From NCBI RefSeq assembly GCF_025564065.1, contig NZ_JAMGZK010000044.1:1-64000 (forward strand): DNA of 64,000 nucleotides, written 5' to 3'. Origin of the DNA: Silvania hatchlandensis. GTDB taxonomy: Bacteria > Pseudomonadota > Gammaproteobacteria > Enterobacterales > Enterobacteriaceae. The notes under the pieces were generated by a model that saw nothing but the letters and a program-made list of their open reading frames with translations, had not been told where the DNA came from and did not search any database. Positions 1 to 8,853 of the stretch are shown here, piece after piece. Numbering within the stretch: position 1 is the first letter of the stretch; each line of letters begins with the position of its first letter. The translations under genes and the position numbers were made by a program.

Positions 1-24
1 GTTCGAATCCTCCCGGATGCACCA
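1..24 (+). tRNA. tRNA-Arg, 3' end only (gene enters from the left)
   Basis: The first 24 bases hold a T-loop (GTTCGAATCC), the 3' acceptor strand CGGATGC, discriminator A and CCA. This matches the 3' end of enterobacterial tRNA-Arg(ACG) genes (argV/argQ type), whose 5' acceptor strand is GCATCCG. The anticodon lies outside the window, so the ACG assignment is an inference. In E. coli an argQ-type gene also precedes yqaB, which supports the call. Confidence 0.85.
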
Positions 25-157
25 TATTCTCCGAGATAACAGCCATACTGTTGTTTCATGGTCTGCGAGACAATCGCAAGCACCAGGGAGGATAACGTTG
101 CGTTAGCAACGGCCCGAAGGGTGAGGCTCAGCCGAGTAATCCTCCCGGATGCACCAT
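6..157 (+). repeat. 19-bp direct repeat of the tRNA-Arg 3' end
   Basis: The string AATCCTCCCGGATGCACCA occurs at 6-24 (inside the tRNA) and again at 139-157 without a tRNA body. Between the copies there is a GTTGC/GCAAC hairpin (about 97-110) and a GGGAGGAT (87-94) complementary to the second copy's ATCCTCCC. This resembles the tRNA-3'-end spacer repeats known from enterobacterial tRNA operons such as tyrT. It probably affects processing or termination, which is inference. Confidence 0.7.
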
Positions 158-283
158 CACTTCTTGTTATTCCCCTCAGCAGTTTAATTGTTCGTCATAC
201 TCTTTCTTATCCCAGCCAGAATCAGCGACAAAAACCCTTACATACGATAAAGTAACGTTTTGTAATCCTTCTGCGAGAGCACG

Positions 284-850
284 ATGTACGCACAGTATGA
301 CGGCCTGATCTTCGATATGGATGGCACCCTCCTCGACACCGAACCGACGCACCGCAAAGCCTGGGATGATGTTCTTGGCCGATATGGTCTGCGTTTTGAT
401 TTTGAAGCGATGGTGGCTCTTAACGGCTCGCCGACCTGGCGTATTGCGCAGGCGGTCATCGAGCTGAATCAGGCCAGTCTGGATCCACACATGCTGGCGC
501 GCGAAAAAACCGATGCGGTAAAAGCGATGCTGCTGGATACCGTGCAACCGCTACCGCTGATTGAGGTTGTTAAAACCTGGCACGGTCGCCGTCCGATGTC
601 GGTGGGAACGGGCAGTGAAAGCGCGATTGCTGAAGCCCTGCTAAGCCATCTGGGCCTGCGTCATTATTTTTCTGCGGTCGTTGCTGCCGATCATGTGGCA
701 CATCATAAACCTGCACCGGATACCTTCCTGCTTTGTGCAGAGCGGATGGGCGTAGCGCCTGCAAAATGCGTCGTGTTTGAAGATGCCGATTTCGGTATTC
801 AGGCCGCGCTTGCCGCAGGAATGGCTGCCGTGGACGTCCGCTTACTGTGA
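284..850 (+). CDS. yqaB: HAD-superfamily sugar phosphatase YqaB
   Basis: 188 aa, the usual length. Cytoplasmic HAD phosphatase; in E. coli YqaB hydrolyses fructose-1-phosphate and 6-phosphogluconate. Motif I is FDMDGTLLD with nucleophile Asp11 and acid/base Asp13. A conserved Thr/Gly patch (GTGSES, near residue 108) and the acidic motif FEDADFGIQAA (near residue 165) complete the HAD signature. Its stop overlaps the GTG start of yqaA by 4 bases, as expected for translational coupling. It lies directly downstream of the tRNA-Arg gene, as in E. coli. Confidence 0.95.
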   Translation: MYAQYDGLIFDMDGTLLDTEPTHRKAWDDVLGRYGLRFDFEAMVALNGSPTWRIAQAVIELNQASLDPHMLAREKTDAVKAMLLDTVQPLPLIEVVKTWHGRRPMSVGTGSESAIAEALLSHLGLRHYFSAVVAADHVAHHKPAPDTFLLCAERMGVAPAKCVVFEDADFGIQAALAAGMAAVDVRLL

Positions 851-1275
851 GTGACGTGCTGTCACTAGCCTCTTTATTCGCCAGCAGTTTTTTAAGCGCC
901 ACGCTTCTGCCCGGTAATTCCGAAGTTGTGCTGGTTGCCATGCTGCTATCAGGCCTCAGTCAGCCCTGGTTACTGGTAGTAATAGCAACAATGGGTAATA
1001 GCTTTGGAGGGCTGACTAACGTTATTCTTGGGCGATTCTTTCCGCTACGCAAAACATCGCGCTGGCAGGAAAAGGCAGCGGGCTGGCTAAAACGCTATGG
1101 CGCTGCCACGCTTTTATTAAGCTGGATGCCTGTAATAGGTGATTTACTGTGTCTGCTGGCGGGATGGATGCGCATCTCCTGGGGGCCAGTGCTCTTTTTT
1201 TTATGCCTTGGCAAAGCGTTGCGCTATGTTCTTGTGGCGGTCGTCACTTTGCAGGGTATGACGTGGTGGCACTAA
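847..1275 (+). CDS. yqaA: YqaA inner-membrane protein (DedA/SNARE-associated type)
   Basis: 142 aa, matching E. coli YqaA along its length. The start is GTG within GTGA, overlapping the yqaB stop. Hydrophobic segments lie at about 5-25, 35-55, 90-110 and 115-135. The GNSFGGLTNVILGRF stretch is typical of the DedA-like VTT family, whose members include lipid and ion transport factors. The specific role of YqaA is not established. It is followed by gshA with about 70 bases between. Confidence 0.92.
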   Translation: MSDVLSLASLFASSFLSATLLPGNSEVVLVAMLLSGLSQPWLLVVIATMGNSFGGLTNVILGRFFPLRKTSRWQEKAAGWLKRYGAATLLLSWMPVIGDLLCLLAGWMRISWGPVLFFLCLGKALRYVLVAVVTLQGMTWWH

Positions 1276-1346
1276 TTGGACTGTTTGTGACCTTGAACCA
1301 TGACAATTATGCTAAATAAAATGATTTTGACAGGCGGGAGGTCGAA

Positions 1347-2891
1347 TTGATCCCGGACGTATCACAGGCACTGGCCTGGCTGGAAAACCACCCTCAGGCT
1401 CTGAAGGGTATTCAGCGTGGTCTTGAGCGCGAAACGCTGCGCGTTAACGCGGATGGCAGTCTTGCAACGACGGGCCACCCACAGGCGTTGGGTTCGGCGC
1501 TGACACACACATGGATCACCACCGATTTCGCCGAAGCGCTGCTGGAGTTCATTACGCCGGTAGACGGTGATATTGATCACATGCTGACGATTATGCGCGA
1601 CATTCACCGCTATAGCGCCCGCAATCTGGGTGACGAGCGGATGTGGCCATTGAGCATGCCGTGCTACATCGACCAGGGTCAGGACATCGAACTGGCGCAG
1701 TACGGCACCTCAAACATCGGTCGTCTGAAAACGCTCTATCGCGAAGGATTAAAAAATCGCTATGGCGCGCTGATGCAGACGATTTCTGGCGTGCACTATA
1801 ACTTTTCGTTGCCGATGGCATTCTGGCAGGCGAAATGCGGTGAGACGGATAAAGAAGCGATCTCTGCGGGCTATTTCCGCCTAATCCGCAACTACTATCG
1901 CTTTGGTTGGGTTATTCCGTATCTGTTCGGTGCGTCGCCGGCGATTTGCTCCTCTTTCCTGCAGGGCAAACCGACCACGCTGCCGTTTGAGAAAACCGAC
2001 TGCGGGATGTATTACCTGCCGTACGCAACCTCTCTGCGCCTGAGCGACCTGGGTTATACCAATAAGTCGCAAAGCAATCTCGGAATTACGTTTAACGACC
2101 TGCACGAGTATGTGGCAGGATTAAAGCGGGCGATCAAAACCCCGTCGGAAGAGTACGAAAAGATCGGACTCGAAAAAGACGGTAAGCGCCTGCAAATCAA
2201 CAGTAACGTTCTGCAGATTGAGAACGAACTGTACGCGCCGATCCGCCCGAAACGCGTTACGCGCAGCGGTGAAACACCGTCTGATGCGCTGCAACGCGGT
2301 GGCATTGAATACATCGAAGTGCGTTCTCTCGACATCAATCCATTCTCGCCGATTGGCGTGGATGAGCAGCAGGTGCGCTTCCTCGACCTGTTTATGGTCT
2401 GGTGCGTGCTGGCCGATGCGCCAGAGATGAGTGCCGACGAATTGCTGTGTACGCGCACTAACTGGAATCGCGTGATTCTGGAAGGGCGTAAGCCTGGCCT
2501 GACGCTGGGCATTGGCTGCGAAACCGCTCAGTTCCCGCTGGCGAAAGTGGGTAAAGATCTGTTCCGCGATCTTAAGCGCGTGGCCCAGACGATGGACAGC
2601 GTGTACGGTGGTGAGGAATACCAGAAAGTCTGCGACCAGCTGGTTGAAAGCTTTGATAATCCAGACCTGACGTTCTCGGCGCGTATTCTGCGTTCGATGA
2701 TCGATCAGGGGATTGGCGGCACCGGTCGTTCGCTCGCGGCGCAGTATCGCGATAGTCTGCAGCAGGAGCCGCTGGAGATATTAAGTGAAGCGGATTTTGC
2801 TGCTGAACGTGAAGCCTCTGTGGCGCGTCAGCGTGAGATTGAAGCGGCGGATACGGAGTCGTTTGCTGCGTTTCTGGCGAAAAACGCCTGA
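1347..2891 (+). CDS. gshA: Glutamate-cysteine ligase GshA
   Basis: 514 aa (E. coli about 518). Performs the first and rate-limiting step of glutathione synthesis, ATP-dependent ligation of glutamate and cysteine in the cytoplasm. The start is TTG preceded by the ribosome site GGCGGGAGG, and E. coli gshA also uses TTG. The protein begins [16 protein letters not shown] and is full-length with no interruption. Conserved GCS-type regions include GVHYNFSLP (near residue 148) and [12 protein letters not shown] (near residue 322). It ends just before the oppositely transcribed micA sRNA gene. Confidence 0.97.
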   Translation: MIPDVSQALAWLENHPQALKGIQRGLERETLRVNADGSLATTGHPQALGSALTHTWITTDFAEALLEFITPVDGDIDHMLTIMRDIHRYSARNLGDERMWPLSMPCYIDQGQDIELAQYGTSNIGRLKTLYREGLKNRYGALMQTISGVHYNFSLPMAFWQAKCGETDKEAISAGYFRLIRNYYRFGWVIPYLFGASPAICSSFLQGKPTTLPFEKTDCGMYYLPYATSLRLSDLGYTNKSQSNLGITFNDLHEYVAGLKRAIKTPSEEYEKIGLEKDGKRLQINSNVLQIENELYAPIRPKRVTRSGETPSDALQRGGIEYIEVRSLDINPFSPIGVDEQQVRFLDLFMVWCVLADAPEMSADELLCTRTNWNRVILEGRKPGLTLGIGCETAQFPLAKVGKDLFRDLKRVAQTMDSVYGGEEYQKVCDQLVESFDNPDLTFSARILRSMIDQGIGGTGRSLAAQYRDSLQQEPLEILSEADFAAEREASVARQREIEAADTESFAAFLAKNA

Positions 2892-2900
2892 CAGAAAAGA

Positions 2901-2973
2901 AAAAGGCCACATCGCTGTGGCCAAAATAACATCTCTGAAGAACAGGGATGATGATAACAAATGCGCGTCTTTC
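2901..2973 (-). ncRNA. micA: MicA small RNA
   Basis: On the minus strand a transcript of about 73 nt begins GAAAGACGCGCATTTG, passes through TTATCATCATCCCTG and ends in a terminator hairpin (GGCCACA/TGTGGCC, 2905-2922) followed by a T-run. This is the MicA (SraD) layout and position, between gshA and luxS. MicA is an Hfq-dependent sRNA that represses ompA and other envelope genes during envelope stress. The 5' seed is as remembered for E. coli; the loop before the terminator is slightly longer. Confidence 0.9.
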
Positions 2974-2979
2974 ATATAC

Positions 2980-3006
2980 TCAGAGTCGCGTTGGTAAGAA
3001 GAGTTC
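2980..3006 (-). promoter_or_regulatory. sigmaE promoter of micA
   Basis: Reading the minus strand, a -35 element GAACT (3006-3002) and a -10 element TCTGA (2984-2980) flank a 17-base spacer and lie just upstream of the MicA 5' end at 2973. This fits the sigmaE consensus (GGAACTT/TCTGA) and the known control of micA. Confidence 0.8.
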
Positions 3007-3043
3007 AGTTTATTTTAAAAAAAATCACTTTCGGAGGTGACGT

Positions 3044-3559
3044 ATGCCGTTATTAGATAGTTTTACTGTCGACCATACCCGTATGGAAGCGCCTGCTGTA
3101 CGTGTTGCGAAGACCATGCATACCCCGCATGGCGATACGATCACCGTATTCGACCTGCGTTTTTGCATTCCGAACAAAGAAGTGATGCCCGAGCGCGGCA
3201 TTCATACCCTGGAGCATCTGTTCGCCGGTTTCATGCGCGATCACCTCAACGGCAATGGCGTTGAGATCATCGATATCTCCCCGATGGGCTGCCGTACCGG
3301 TTTCTATATGAGCCTGATTGGTGAGCCGCAGGAAGCCCGCGTCGCTGACGCCTGGAAAGCGGCGATGGCCGATGTGCTGAAAGTGAAAGAGCAGAACCAG
3401 ATCCCGGAGCTGAACGTTTACCAATGCGGTACCTACGAGATGCACTCTCTGGAAGAGGCGCAAGAGATTGCCCGTCATATCCTTGAGCGTGATGTTCGCG
3501 TGAACAGTAACGAAGAGCTGGCACTGCCAAAAGACAAGCTGCAGGAACTGCACATCTAG
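3044..3559 (+). CDS. luxS: S-ribosylhomocysteine lyase LuxS (AI-2 synthase)
   Basis: 171 aa, the exact family length. Cytoplasmic metalloenzyme of the activated methyl cycle: splits S-ribosylhomocysteine into homocysteine and DPD, the precursor of autoinducer-2. The metal site is His54 and His58 (HTLEH motif) plus Cys128 (YQCGTYE); catalytic Cys83 is in GCRTGFYM. A strong ribosome site (CGGAGGTGA) precedes the ATG. A GC-rich hairpin follows the stop. Confidence 0.98.
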   Translation: MPLLDSFTVDHTRMEAPAVRVAKTMHTPHGDTITVFDLRFCIPNKEVMPERGIHTLEHLFAGFMRDHLNGNGVEIIDISPMGCRTGFYMSLIGEPQEARVADAWKAAMADVLKVKEQNQIPELNVYQCGTYEMHSLEEAQEIARHILERDVRVNSNEELALPKDKLQELHI

Positions 3560-3564
3560 TCGAT

Positions 3565-3602
3565 CACCCGGCCCTCAGTATTGAGTGCGCCGGGTGTATT
3601 TA
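3565..3602 (+). terminator. Terminator after luxS
   Basis: An 8-bp stem CACCCGGC (3565-3572) / GCCGGGTG (3589-3596) is followed by TATTTAAT just after the luxS stop. The T-run is weak, so efficiency is uncertain. Confidence 0.55.
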
Positions 3603-3822
3603 ATAACCGCCGTAATTAGTTTCTTTATAAATTCCTAAAACAATATCTCTCGTTGTGAATCCTTTTCTTTGTGTCTATTATTGCTGCCAACATATGGTAG
3701 TTATTTATATATATCACATCTATGGATAATGATGGTGACATCCATTTATCGTAATTATATATCGTTGCGATAATGATAGCTCTGTTCATATTCATGGAGT
3801 GAATTATGATTCAGAGGGATAT

Positions 3823-4191
3823 ATGAAATTTCATTTTACTGGCTCCGCGATTCTATTTTCTGCACTTTTACTTTCAGCATGCAGTTCGACCACCCCCACT
3901 ACGCCAATCGCCAAGGCCCCTGCTGAGCGCAAGCAGGAAGCGCAGTGCTATCAGGAGTTTTCGGCGCTGCAAAAACTAGACCCCGTTGCGTATGAGTCTT
4001 ACCGCAAGCAATTCGATAATATTAATAAGAATTATAAGATTTATGAGGCAAATAAATCGCTGGTGGATGAGAACGCTTCTGAGGTGATGCTGACGGAGAT
4101 TAATAAAAAGTTATCATTAGTTTGTGTCAGGATCCGCAGTACCGTCTATTCCAATATGATGAACCGCGCGAATGAAATGAATAAATTATGA
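3823..4191 (+). CDS. Putative outer-membrane or periplasmic lipoprotein, unknown function
   Basis: 122 aa from the ATG at 3823, preferred over the upstream GTG at 3799 because AGAGGGA lies just ahead and the protein then begins with a proper signal. The signal is MKFHFTGSAILFSALLLSAC, with lipobox LSAC and lipidated Cys20. After the cleavage site there is no Asp at +2 (Ser instead), so outer-membrane sorting is predicted. The mature part is short, Thr/Pro-rich at first (STTPTTPIAKAP), then helical and polar, with two further cysteines. The stop overlaps the next gene's ATG (ATGA), so the pair is probably co-translated with the FKBP-like coiled-coil protein. I do not recognise the family. Confidence 0.8.
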   Translation: MKFHFTGSAILFSALLLSACSSTTPTTPIAKAPAERKQEAQCYQEFSALQKLDPVAYESYRKQFDNINKNYKIYEANKSLVDENASEVMLTEINKKLSLVCVRIRSTVYSNMMNRANEMNKL

Positions 4192-5924
4192 ATAAATATT
4201 TTAGTGCAGCACTTTGCTGCGGATTATTACTGTCGACAGGGACGTCGTCTTCAGCAGGAACAGACTTGCTGGATCAGTTGAATAAAGAGAACATTATCGG
4301 CAATGATTCACCCAATCCCTTTATTGCACCTGAAGTGACCCCATCAAGACACCAAACGCCTTCATCGCTGCTCGCACCCCTTCCGCCTAAAGCGAAGCCT
4401 GCGCCTGTTTCTGAAACCCGCTCCCGACAGGCTGCAGCACGGGATGCGCAGCGTGCGGCCCTTACGCAGGAGAAGCTCACACATCTGAGCAGTCAACTCC
4501 AGACGGCGAATGATAAAATCGCCGCACTAAGCCAGGCGTTGGCCGCGGTTCAAAATGAAAAAGCCGCCCTCGAAAAAGCGGCGGTAGCCGGGCAGAGCCG
4601 CAACGATCATAGCGAAGACATGCTCGCGCTGAAGAAACAGCAGTCAGAGACCCGTGCGCAAAAACTGGCGTTGGAAAGCCTTGTTGCGACGTTAAATAAC
4701 GCGTCCAGCGGTGCAAAAGAGAAGAGTGCCGCTTTAGCCGCGCAGCTCACGCAATCAACAGACCAACGTACAGCGTTAAGCAAACAGCTCGCAGATGCCC
4801 AGAATCAGAAAAAGGTCCTTGAAGATCAACTGACCGCCATAAAATCGTCCAGCACCGGTGACAAGCAAAAAAGCGTTGAGTTAACGGAACAGTTGAACAA
4901 AACCACCGCCCAGGCGAGTGATATTGCACAGCAGCTGGATACGCTCAAAAAGCAGAAGCTGGAACTGGAAACCGTGCTCAAAAACGAGCGGATAAAAGCG
5001 GATATCGTGGCCAGCCAGTTTGAGGATGCGAAAAAGCTTATCGCGGCTCAACAGGCGCAATTGACAGTCAAGCAAACCGATGCCGGCAGCGAAAAAGAGA
5101 AAACATCCCAGCTGGTGAGCAAGCTGGACGCGGCGGACAAAGAATTTGCCAGCCTGAAAAAACAGCTTGAAGAAGCTAAAGCGCAAAATGCCGCCCTGCA
5201 GCAACAAGCCCAGCAGCAGGATAAAAGGGTACAGGAGCTGACGCTTGCCAGCCAGCAGGTAAAAGCCGAAGCCGGTAAAGATACCCCCGCGACCAAAGGC
5301 GTGAAAATTGATGCCGCTACCGGGAAAGATACCCGTACCAGCTACGCGGTAGGGACGTGGTACGGCGATAACGCTTCGCGTGAAAAAGACAAAATGACCA
5401 GCGTGGGTAAAAAGCTGGATCTCAATGCCTTCATGCAAGGCTTCAACGACAAGGTCAATAATAAGGTCCAGCTGACGCCGGATAAAATATCCAATGAGCT
5501 GATGGATCTCGATAAGCTGCAGAAAAAGCAGTTCGTCTCCACCAAAGCGCAAAACGAGAAGCAGAGTAAAATCCTGCTCGATAAAGCGGCAAAAGAGCGG
5601 GGGGCGGTGAAAACGGCGGAGGGTTCGGTGTACCGGATCGTTGAAGTGGGTGAAGCACCGCTGGTCACCACGAACAGCGATATCATCACTGAGCTGAATG
5701 AAGTGCTGGGTACGGGCAAGGTGATGTCTGACAAAGAGATCCGCGCCACTCACGTGAAAGATTTGCCGCCGCTGTATCAGACGGTGGTCAAAAAGCTGGG
5801 GCTTGGCGGCGTGGCGAAAATCCATATCCCGGCGAAGCAGGCTTACGGCGAAGCGGGTATCCCGGGCTTTGTCCCGCCGGGTACGGTTTCGGTGATCACC
5901 ATTAAGATTGTCGGCATCAAATAG
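4188..5924 (+). CDS. Exported coiled-coil protein with FKBP-type PPIase domains, divergent
   Basis: 578 aa. A signal peptide (about 1-23, ending SSSAG) is followed by a Pro-rich linker (40-75), then about 280 residues of Ala/Gln/Lys/Leu-rich coiled coil (85-365). Next come an FKBP N-terminal dimerisation-like domain (about 380-490) and an FKBP C-terminal end (about 525-578) with the typical AYGEAGIPG and PPGT strands. FkpA and Mip fold or isomerise periplasmic proteins, but they lack the long coiled coil. The usual FKBP YxG...DGxxFDxS catalytic strands are not recognisable between GEAP (near 485) and LPPLYQ (near 525), so isomerase activity is doubtful. It overlaps the upstream lipoprotein gene by 4 bases, which suggests an envelope complex. 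Domain assignments are by eye. Confidence 0.8.
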   Translation: MNKYFSAALCCGLLLSTGTSSSAGTDLLDQLNKENIIGNDSPNPFIAPEVTPSRHQTPSSLLAPLPPKAKPAPVSETRSRQAAARDAQRAALTQEKLTHLSSQLQTANDKIAALSQALAAVQNEKAALEKAAVAGQSRNDHSEDMLALKKQQSETRAQKLALESLVATLNNASSGAKEKSAALAAQLTQSTDQRTALSKQLADAQNQKKVLEDQLTAIKSSSTGDKQKSVELTEQLNKTTAQASDIAQQLDTLKKQKLELETVLKNERIKADIVASQFEDAKKLIAAQQAQLTVKQTDAGSEKEKTSQLVSKLDAADKEFASLKKQLEEAKAQNAALQQQAQQQDKRVQELTLASQQVKAEAGKDTPATKGVKIDAATGKDTRTSYAVGTWYGDNASREKDKMTSVGKKLDLNAFMQGFNDKVNNKVQLTPDKISNELMDLDKLQKKQFVSTKAQNEKQSKILLDKAAKERGAVKTAEGSVYRIVEVGEAPLVTTNSDIITELNEVLGTGKVMSDKEIRATHVKDLPPLYQTVVKKLGLGGVAKIHIPAKQAYGEAGIPGFVPPGTVSVITIKIVGIK

Positions 5925-5944
5925 CACACCGCTTAAGCATAAAA

Positions 5945-5976
5945 AAAACGGATCTGCATGCAGATCCGTTTTTTAT
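5945..5976. terminator. Bidirectional terminator between the FKBP-like gene and emrB
   Basis: A perfect palindrome at 5947-5970 (AACGGATCTGCA/TGCAGATCCGTT) is flanked by an A-run on the left and a T-run on the right. It can terminate transcripts from both sides of these convergent genes. Confidence 0.9.
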
Positions 5977-5990
5977 TGTCGCAAGGCAGC

Positions 5991-7538
5991 TTAGTGCGCG
6001 CCACCGCCTTTGCCACCCGCCCCGAACGGCGGTTTGGCAAACCATATCAGTCCCAGCAGCACGATGAACACCCCCGCCGACATCCAGAAGATCTCGTTGG
6101 CCGAGATAATCAATCCCTGAGCGGTGATCTGCTGTGCAATCCAGCCGGACGCCTGCTGCTGCGTCATCCCCAGATCCTGCAGCTGACCATACACTTCCTG
6201 AGCCTGCGGATTGAACGGATTCACCGATTCGGTCAGCTGCGCATGGTGCAACGACTCCCGGTTGGTCCACATGGTGGTGGTCATCGAGGTCCCGATAGAC
6301 CCCGCCAGGGTACGCATAAAGTTCGACAGACTGGATGCCGCCGCCATCCGTTCCGGCGGCAGGCCGGAGAGCGTAATGGTGGTCAGTGGCATAAAGAAGC
6401 ACGCCACGGCAAAGCCCTGGATAAACTGCGGCCACGCGGAGGCGCCAAAGTCCATCCCCGGCTCAAACGTATACGCACGCCAGTAGAAGCACACCGCATA
6501 CATAATGAAGCTGAACGTCACCAGCCGACGCATATCGAGCTTATGGGCAAAGCGACCAATTATTGGCGACAGTAGTACCGGGATAATCCCGACCGGCGCT
6601 GACGCCAGCCCCGCCCAGGTTGCGGTATAGCCGTATACCTCCTGCAACAGCTGTGGCAGGAGCACAATGGCGCCAAAGTAAAGCATGTAGGCAAGGCTGA
6701 TACACAAACAGCCGATGGTAAAGTTGCGCGACTTAAACAGCGAGAGATCGACTATCGGGTTATCGTCGGTCAGCTCCCAGACAATCAGGAAGCTTATCGC
6801 CACCACTGCCACCACGGTCAGGACGATGATCTCCTGCGAGGCAAACCAGTCCAGCTCTTTGCCGCGGTCGAGCATGATCTGCAGACTGCCGATGCCCAGA
6901 ACCAGCAGCGCCAGCCCTACGCCATCAATGCGTCGCTGTTCGATGCGGGTTTCGCGGCCACGCAATGACTGCAGGGTCAGCAGCACCACTACCGCACCAA
7001 TCGGCACGTTGATAAAGAAGATCCAGCCCCAGTGGTAATTATCGCTGATAAAGCCGCCCAGAATCGGCCCGCAGATCGGCGCGACGATCACCGTCATCGA
7101 CCACAGCGCCAGCGCGATAGCGCGTTTGGCGGGCGGATAGTTGTTAAGGAGCAGGCTTTGCGACAGCGGGATCAGCGGCCCGGCCACAATCCCCTGGATC
7201 ACGCGGAAGAAGATCAGCATGGTAAGGCTGCTGGACATCCCGCACGCCCAGGAGGCGATAACAAAAGCGATGGTCGACCACAGGAACAGCTTCACTTCCC
7301 CGACGCGCTTTGCCAGCCAGCCGGTAATCGGGATGGAGATAGCATTCGCCACCCCAAACGAGGTGATCACCCATGTCCCCTGGCTCAGGGATGAGCCAAG
7401 GTTCCCGGCGATGGTCGGGATCGCCACGTTAGCGATGGTGGAGTCCAGCACCTGCATGAAGGTCGCCAGCGACAGCGCAATGGTCATGATAACCAGCTGC
7501 GCGCCTTCCAACGGTTTTTGCGGTTTTTGCTGTTGCAT
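5991..7538 (-). CDS. emrB: Multidrug efflux MFS permease EmrB
   Basis: 515 aa from the ATG at 7538 (E. coli 512). I chose this over the GTG at 7547 because AAGGTGAG sits at the right distance and the protein then begins MQQQKP as in E. coli. It is a 14-helix DHA2-family proton antiporter in the inner membrane. The motif DSTIANVAIPTIAGNLG follows helix 1, and the C-terminus is a Gly-rich tail ending GGAH. With EmrA and TolC it exports hydrophobic uncouplers such as CCCP, and nalidixic acid. It is the last gene of mprA-emrA-emrB, 16 bases after emrA. Confidence 0.97.
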   Translation of the reverse strand: MQQQKPQKPLEGAQLVIMTIALSLATFMQVLDSTIANVAIPTIAGNLGSSLSQGTWVITSFGVANAISIPITGWLAKRVGEVKLFLWSTIAFVIASWACGMSSSLTMLIFFRVIQGIVAGPLIPLSQSLLLNNYPPAKRAIALALWSMTVIVAPICGPILGGFISDNYHWGWIFFINVPIGAVVVLLTLQSLRGRETRIEQRRIDGVGLALLVLGIGSLQIMLDRGKELDWFASQEIIVLTVVAVVAISFLIVWELTDDNPIVDLSLFKSRNFTIGCLCISLAYMLYFGAIVLLPQLLQEVYGYTATWAGLASAPVGIIPVLLSPIIGRFAHKLDMRRLVTFSFIMYAVCFYWRAYTFEPGMDFGASAWPQFIQGFAVACFFMPLTTITLSGLPPERMAAASSLSNFMRTLAGSIGTSMTTTMWTNRESLHHAQLTESVNPFNPQAQEVYGQLQDLGMTQQQASGWIAQQITAQGLIISANEIFWMSAGVFIVLLGLIWFAKPPFGAGGKGGGAH

Positions 7539-7554
7539 AACGCTCACCTTCGGA

Positions 7555-8727
7555 TTAACCGGCGTTTGCCTTCACGATGTCATCGATCAGCTTATTCACC
7601 GGCTCAAGGCTAATTTCACGGGCATTACTTTCGTAAGCCGGATTGGTACGCGCCTGATTTGCCAGCATCTGACCGTCGCGGTTAGCGGTATCAACCGTCA
7701 CCAGCGTCGACAAACCGATACGCAGCGGATGATCGGCCAGCTGCTTCTCGTCCAGCTCGATACGTACCGGCAGACGCTGAACCACTTTGATCCAGTTCCC
7801 GGTGGCGTTTTGGGCGGGCAGCAGAGAGAAGGCGCTGCCGGTGCCCATATCCAGGCCGACAACTTTACCGGTGTATTTCACCTCGTCGCCGTAGATATCG
7901 CTGACGACCGTCGCCGACTGGCCAATACGCATATGCGCCAGTTGGGTCTCTTTAAAGTTTGCGTCAATCCACAGATGCGTCGCCGGAACCACCGCCATCA
8001 GCGGCGTTGAGGTGCTGATCTGCGCCCCAGGCTGCACGGCACGGCGGGAGACATAGCCGGTCATCGGGCTGACGATTTTGGTTCGCTCCAGCGCCAGCCA
8101 GGCATTGCGCACGTCGGTCGCAGCCTGTTTCACTGCCGGTTGCTGATCGAGCGTAGTATTCAGCACCATCGCCTGGTTGGCGTTGAATTGCTGAATAGCG
8201 ACGTCGAGCTGGGCCTGAGCACTGGCTACCGCATCACGAGCGTGCTGCAGCTCTTCGCGGCCAATCAGGTTAGCACTGCCGAGCGGTACGCGACGGTTGA
8301 AGTCGCTTTGCGCCTGGGCCAGCGCCGTTTTTTGCACGTCAATGCTGGCCTGCAGCTGCTTGCTGTTGATCATCTGCTGACGGGTCTGACGCACGCTCGA
8401 GGCCAGAACGGTCTGGGCTTTTTCAAACGCCTGCTGGGCATCCGTAGGATCCAGCGTCACCAGCACGTCGCCTTTCTGCACAAAGTCGGTATTGTCAGCC
8501 CAGACTTTCGTCACGCTGCCCGACACCTGCGCCATAATCTGAACCTGGTTCCCTGCCACGTACGCATCATCTGTTTCTTCAGAATGACGCAGTACTAAAA
8601 ACCAATAAATCCCATATGCCACGGCAATAATAATAAAGAGCAAGGTCAGCACGAGAAGGGCGCGCTTGCGTTTGCCTTTCTTGTTAGCTGGTTGCTGCGG
8701 GGTTATGTTCTCCGCATTTGCGCTCAT
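7555..8727 (-). CDS. emrA: Membrane fusion protein EmrA
   Basis: 390 aa from the ATG at 8727, which has GGAG upstream and gives MSANAE as in E. coli; an in-frame ATG nine codons earlier is rejected. One N-terminal transmembrane helix (about 25-45) is followed by a biotinyl-lipoyl-like half (VSGSVTKVW), a long alpha-hairpin (about 95-205), the second lipoyl half (SPMTGYVSRRAVQPG) and a beta-barrel. It links EmrB to TolC across the periplasm. The operon order is mprA-emrA-emrB. Confidence 0.97.
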   Translation of the reverse strand: MSANAENITPQQPANKKGKRKRALLVLTLLFIIIAVAYGIYWFLVLRHSEETDDAYVAGNQVQIMAQVSGSVTKVWADNTDFVQKGDVLVTLDPTDAQQAFEKAQTVLASSVRQTRQQMINSKQLQASIDVQKTALAQAQSDFNRRVPLGSANLIGREELQHARDAVASAQAQLDVAIQQFNANQAMVLNTTLDQQPAVKQAATDVRNAWLALERTKIVSPMTGYVSRRAVQPGAQISTSTPLMAVVPATHLWIDANFKETQLAHMRIGQSATVVSDIYGDEVKYTGKVVGLDMGTGSAFSLLPAQNATGNWIKVVQRLPVRIELDEKQLADHPLRIGLSTLVTVDTANRDGQMLANQARTNPAYESNAREISLEPVNKLIDDIVKANAG

Positions 8728-8853
8728 GTTTTTCTCCACGATCTTATTTTTCACATCGGCTGAGCCGACCTGTTATCAGAAAGGCCAGCAGTATGACCTG
8801 CTGGCCTGTCGGTTTTCTTTTTATGAATCTGGATTTTAGAGCGTGTCGTCGCG

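Noticed and set aside
58..255. 65-codon frame after the tRNA-Arg
   Set aside because: It runs through the tRNA-derived repeat, lacks a ribosome site and has no family likeness. Tpr-like products of tRNA spacers are Arg-rich, which this is not convincingly.
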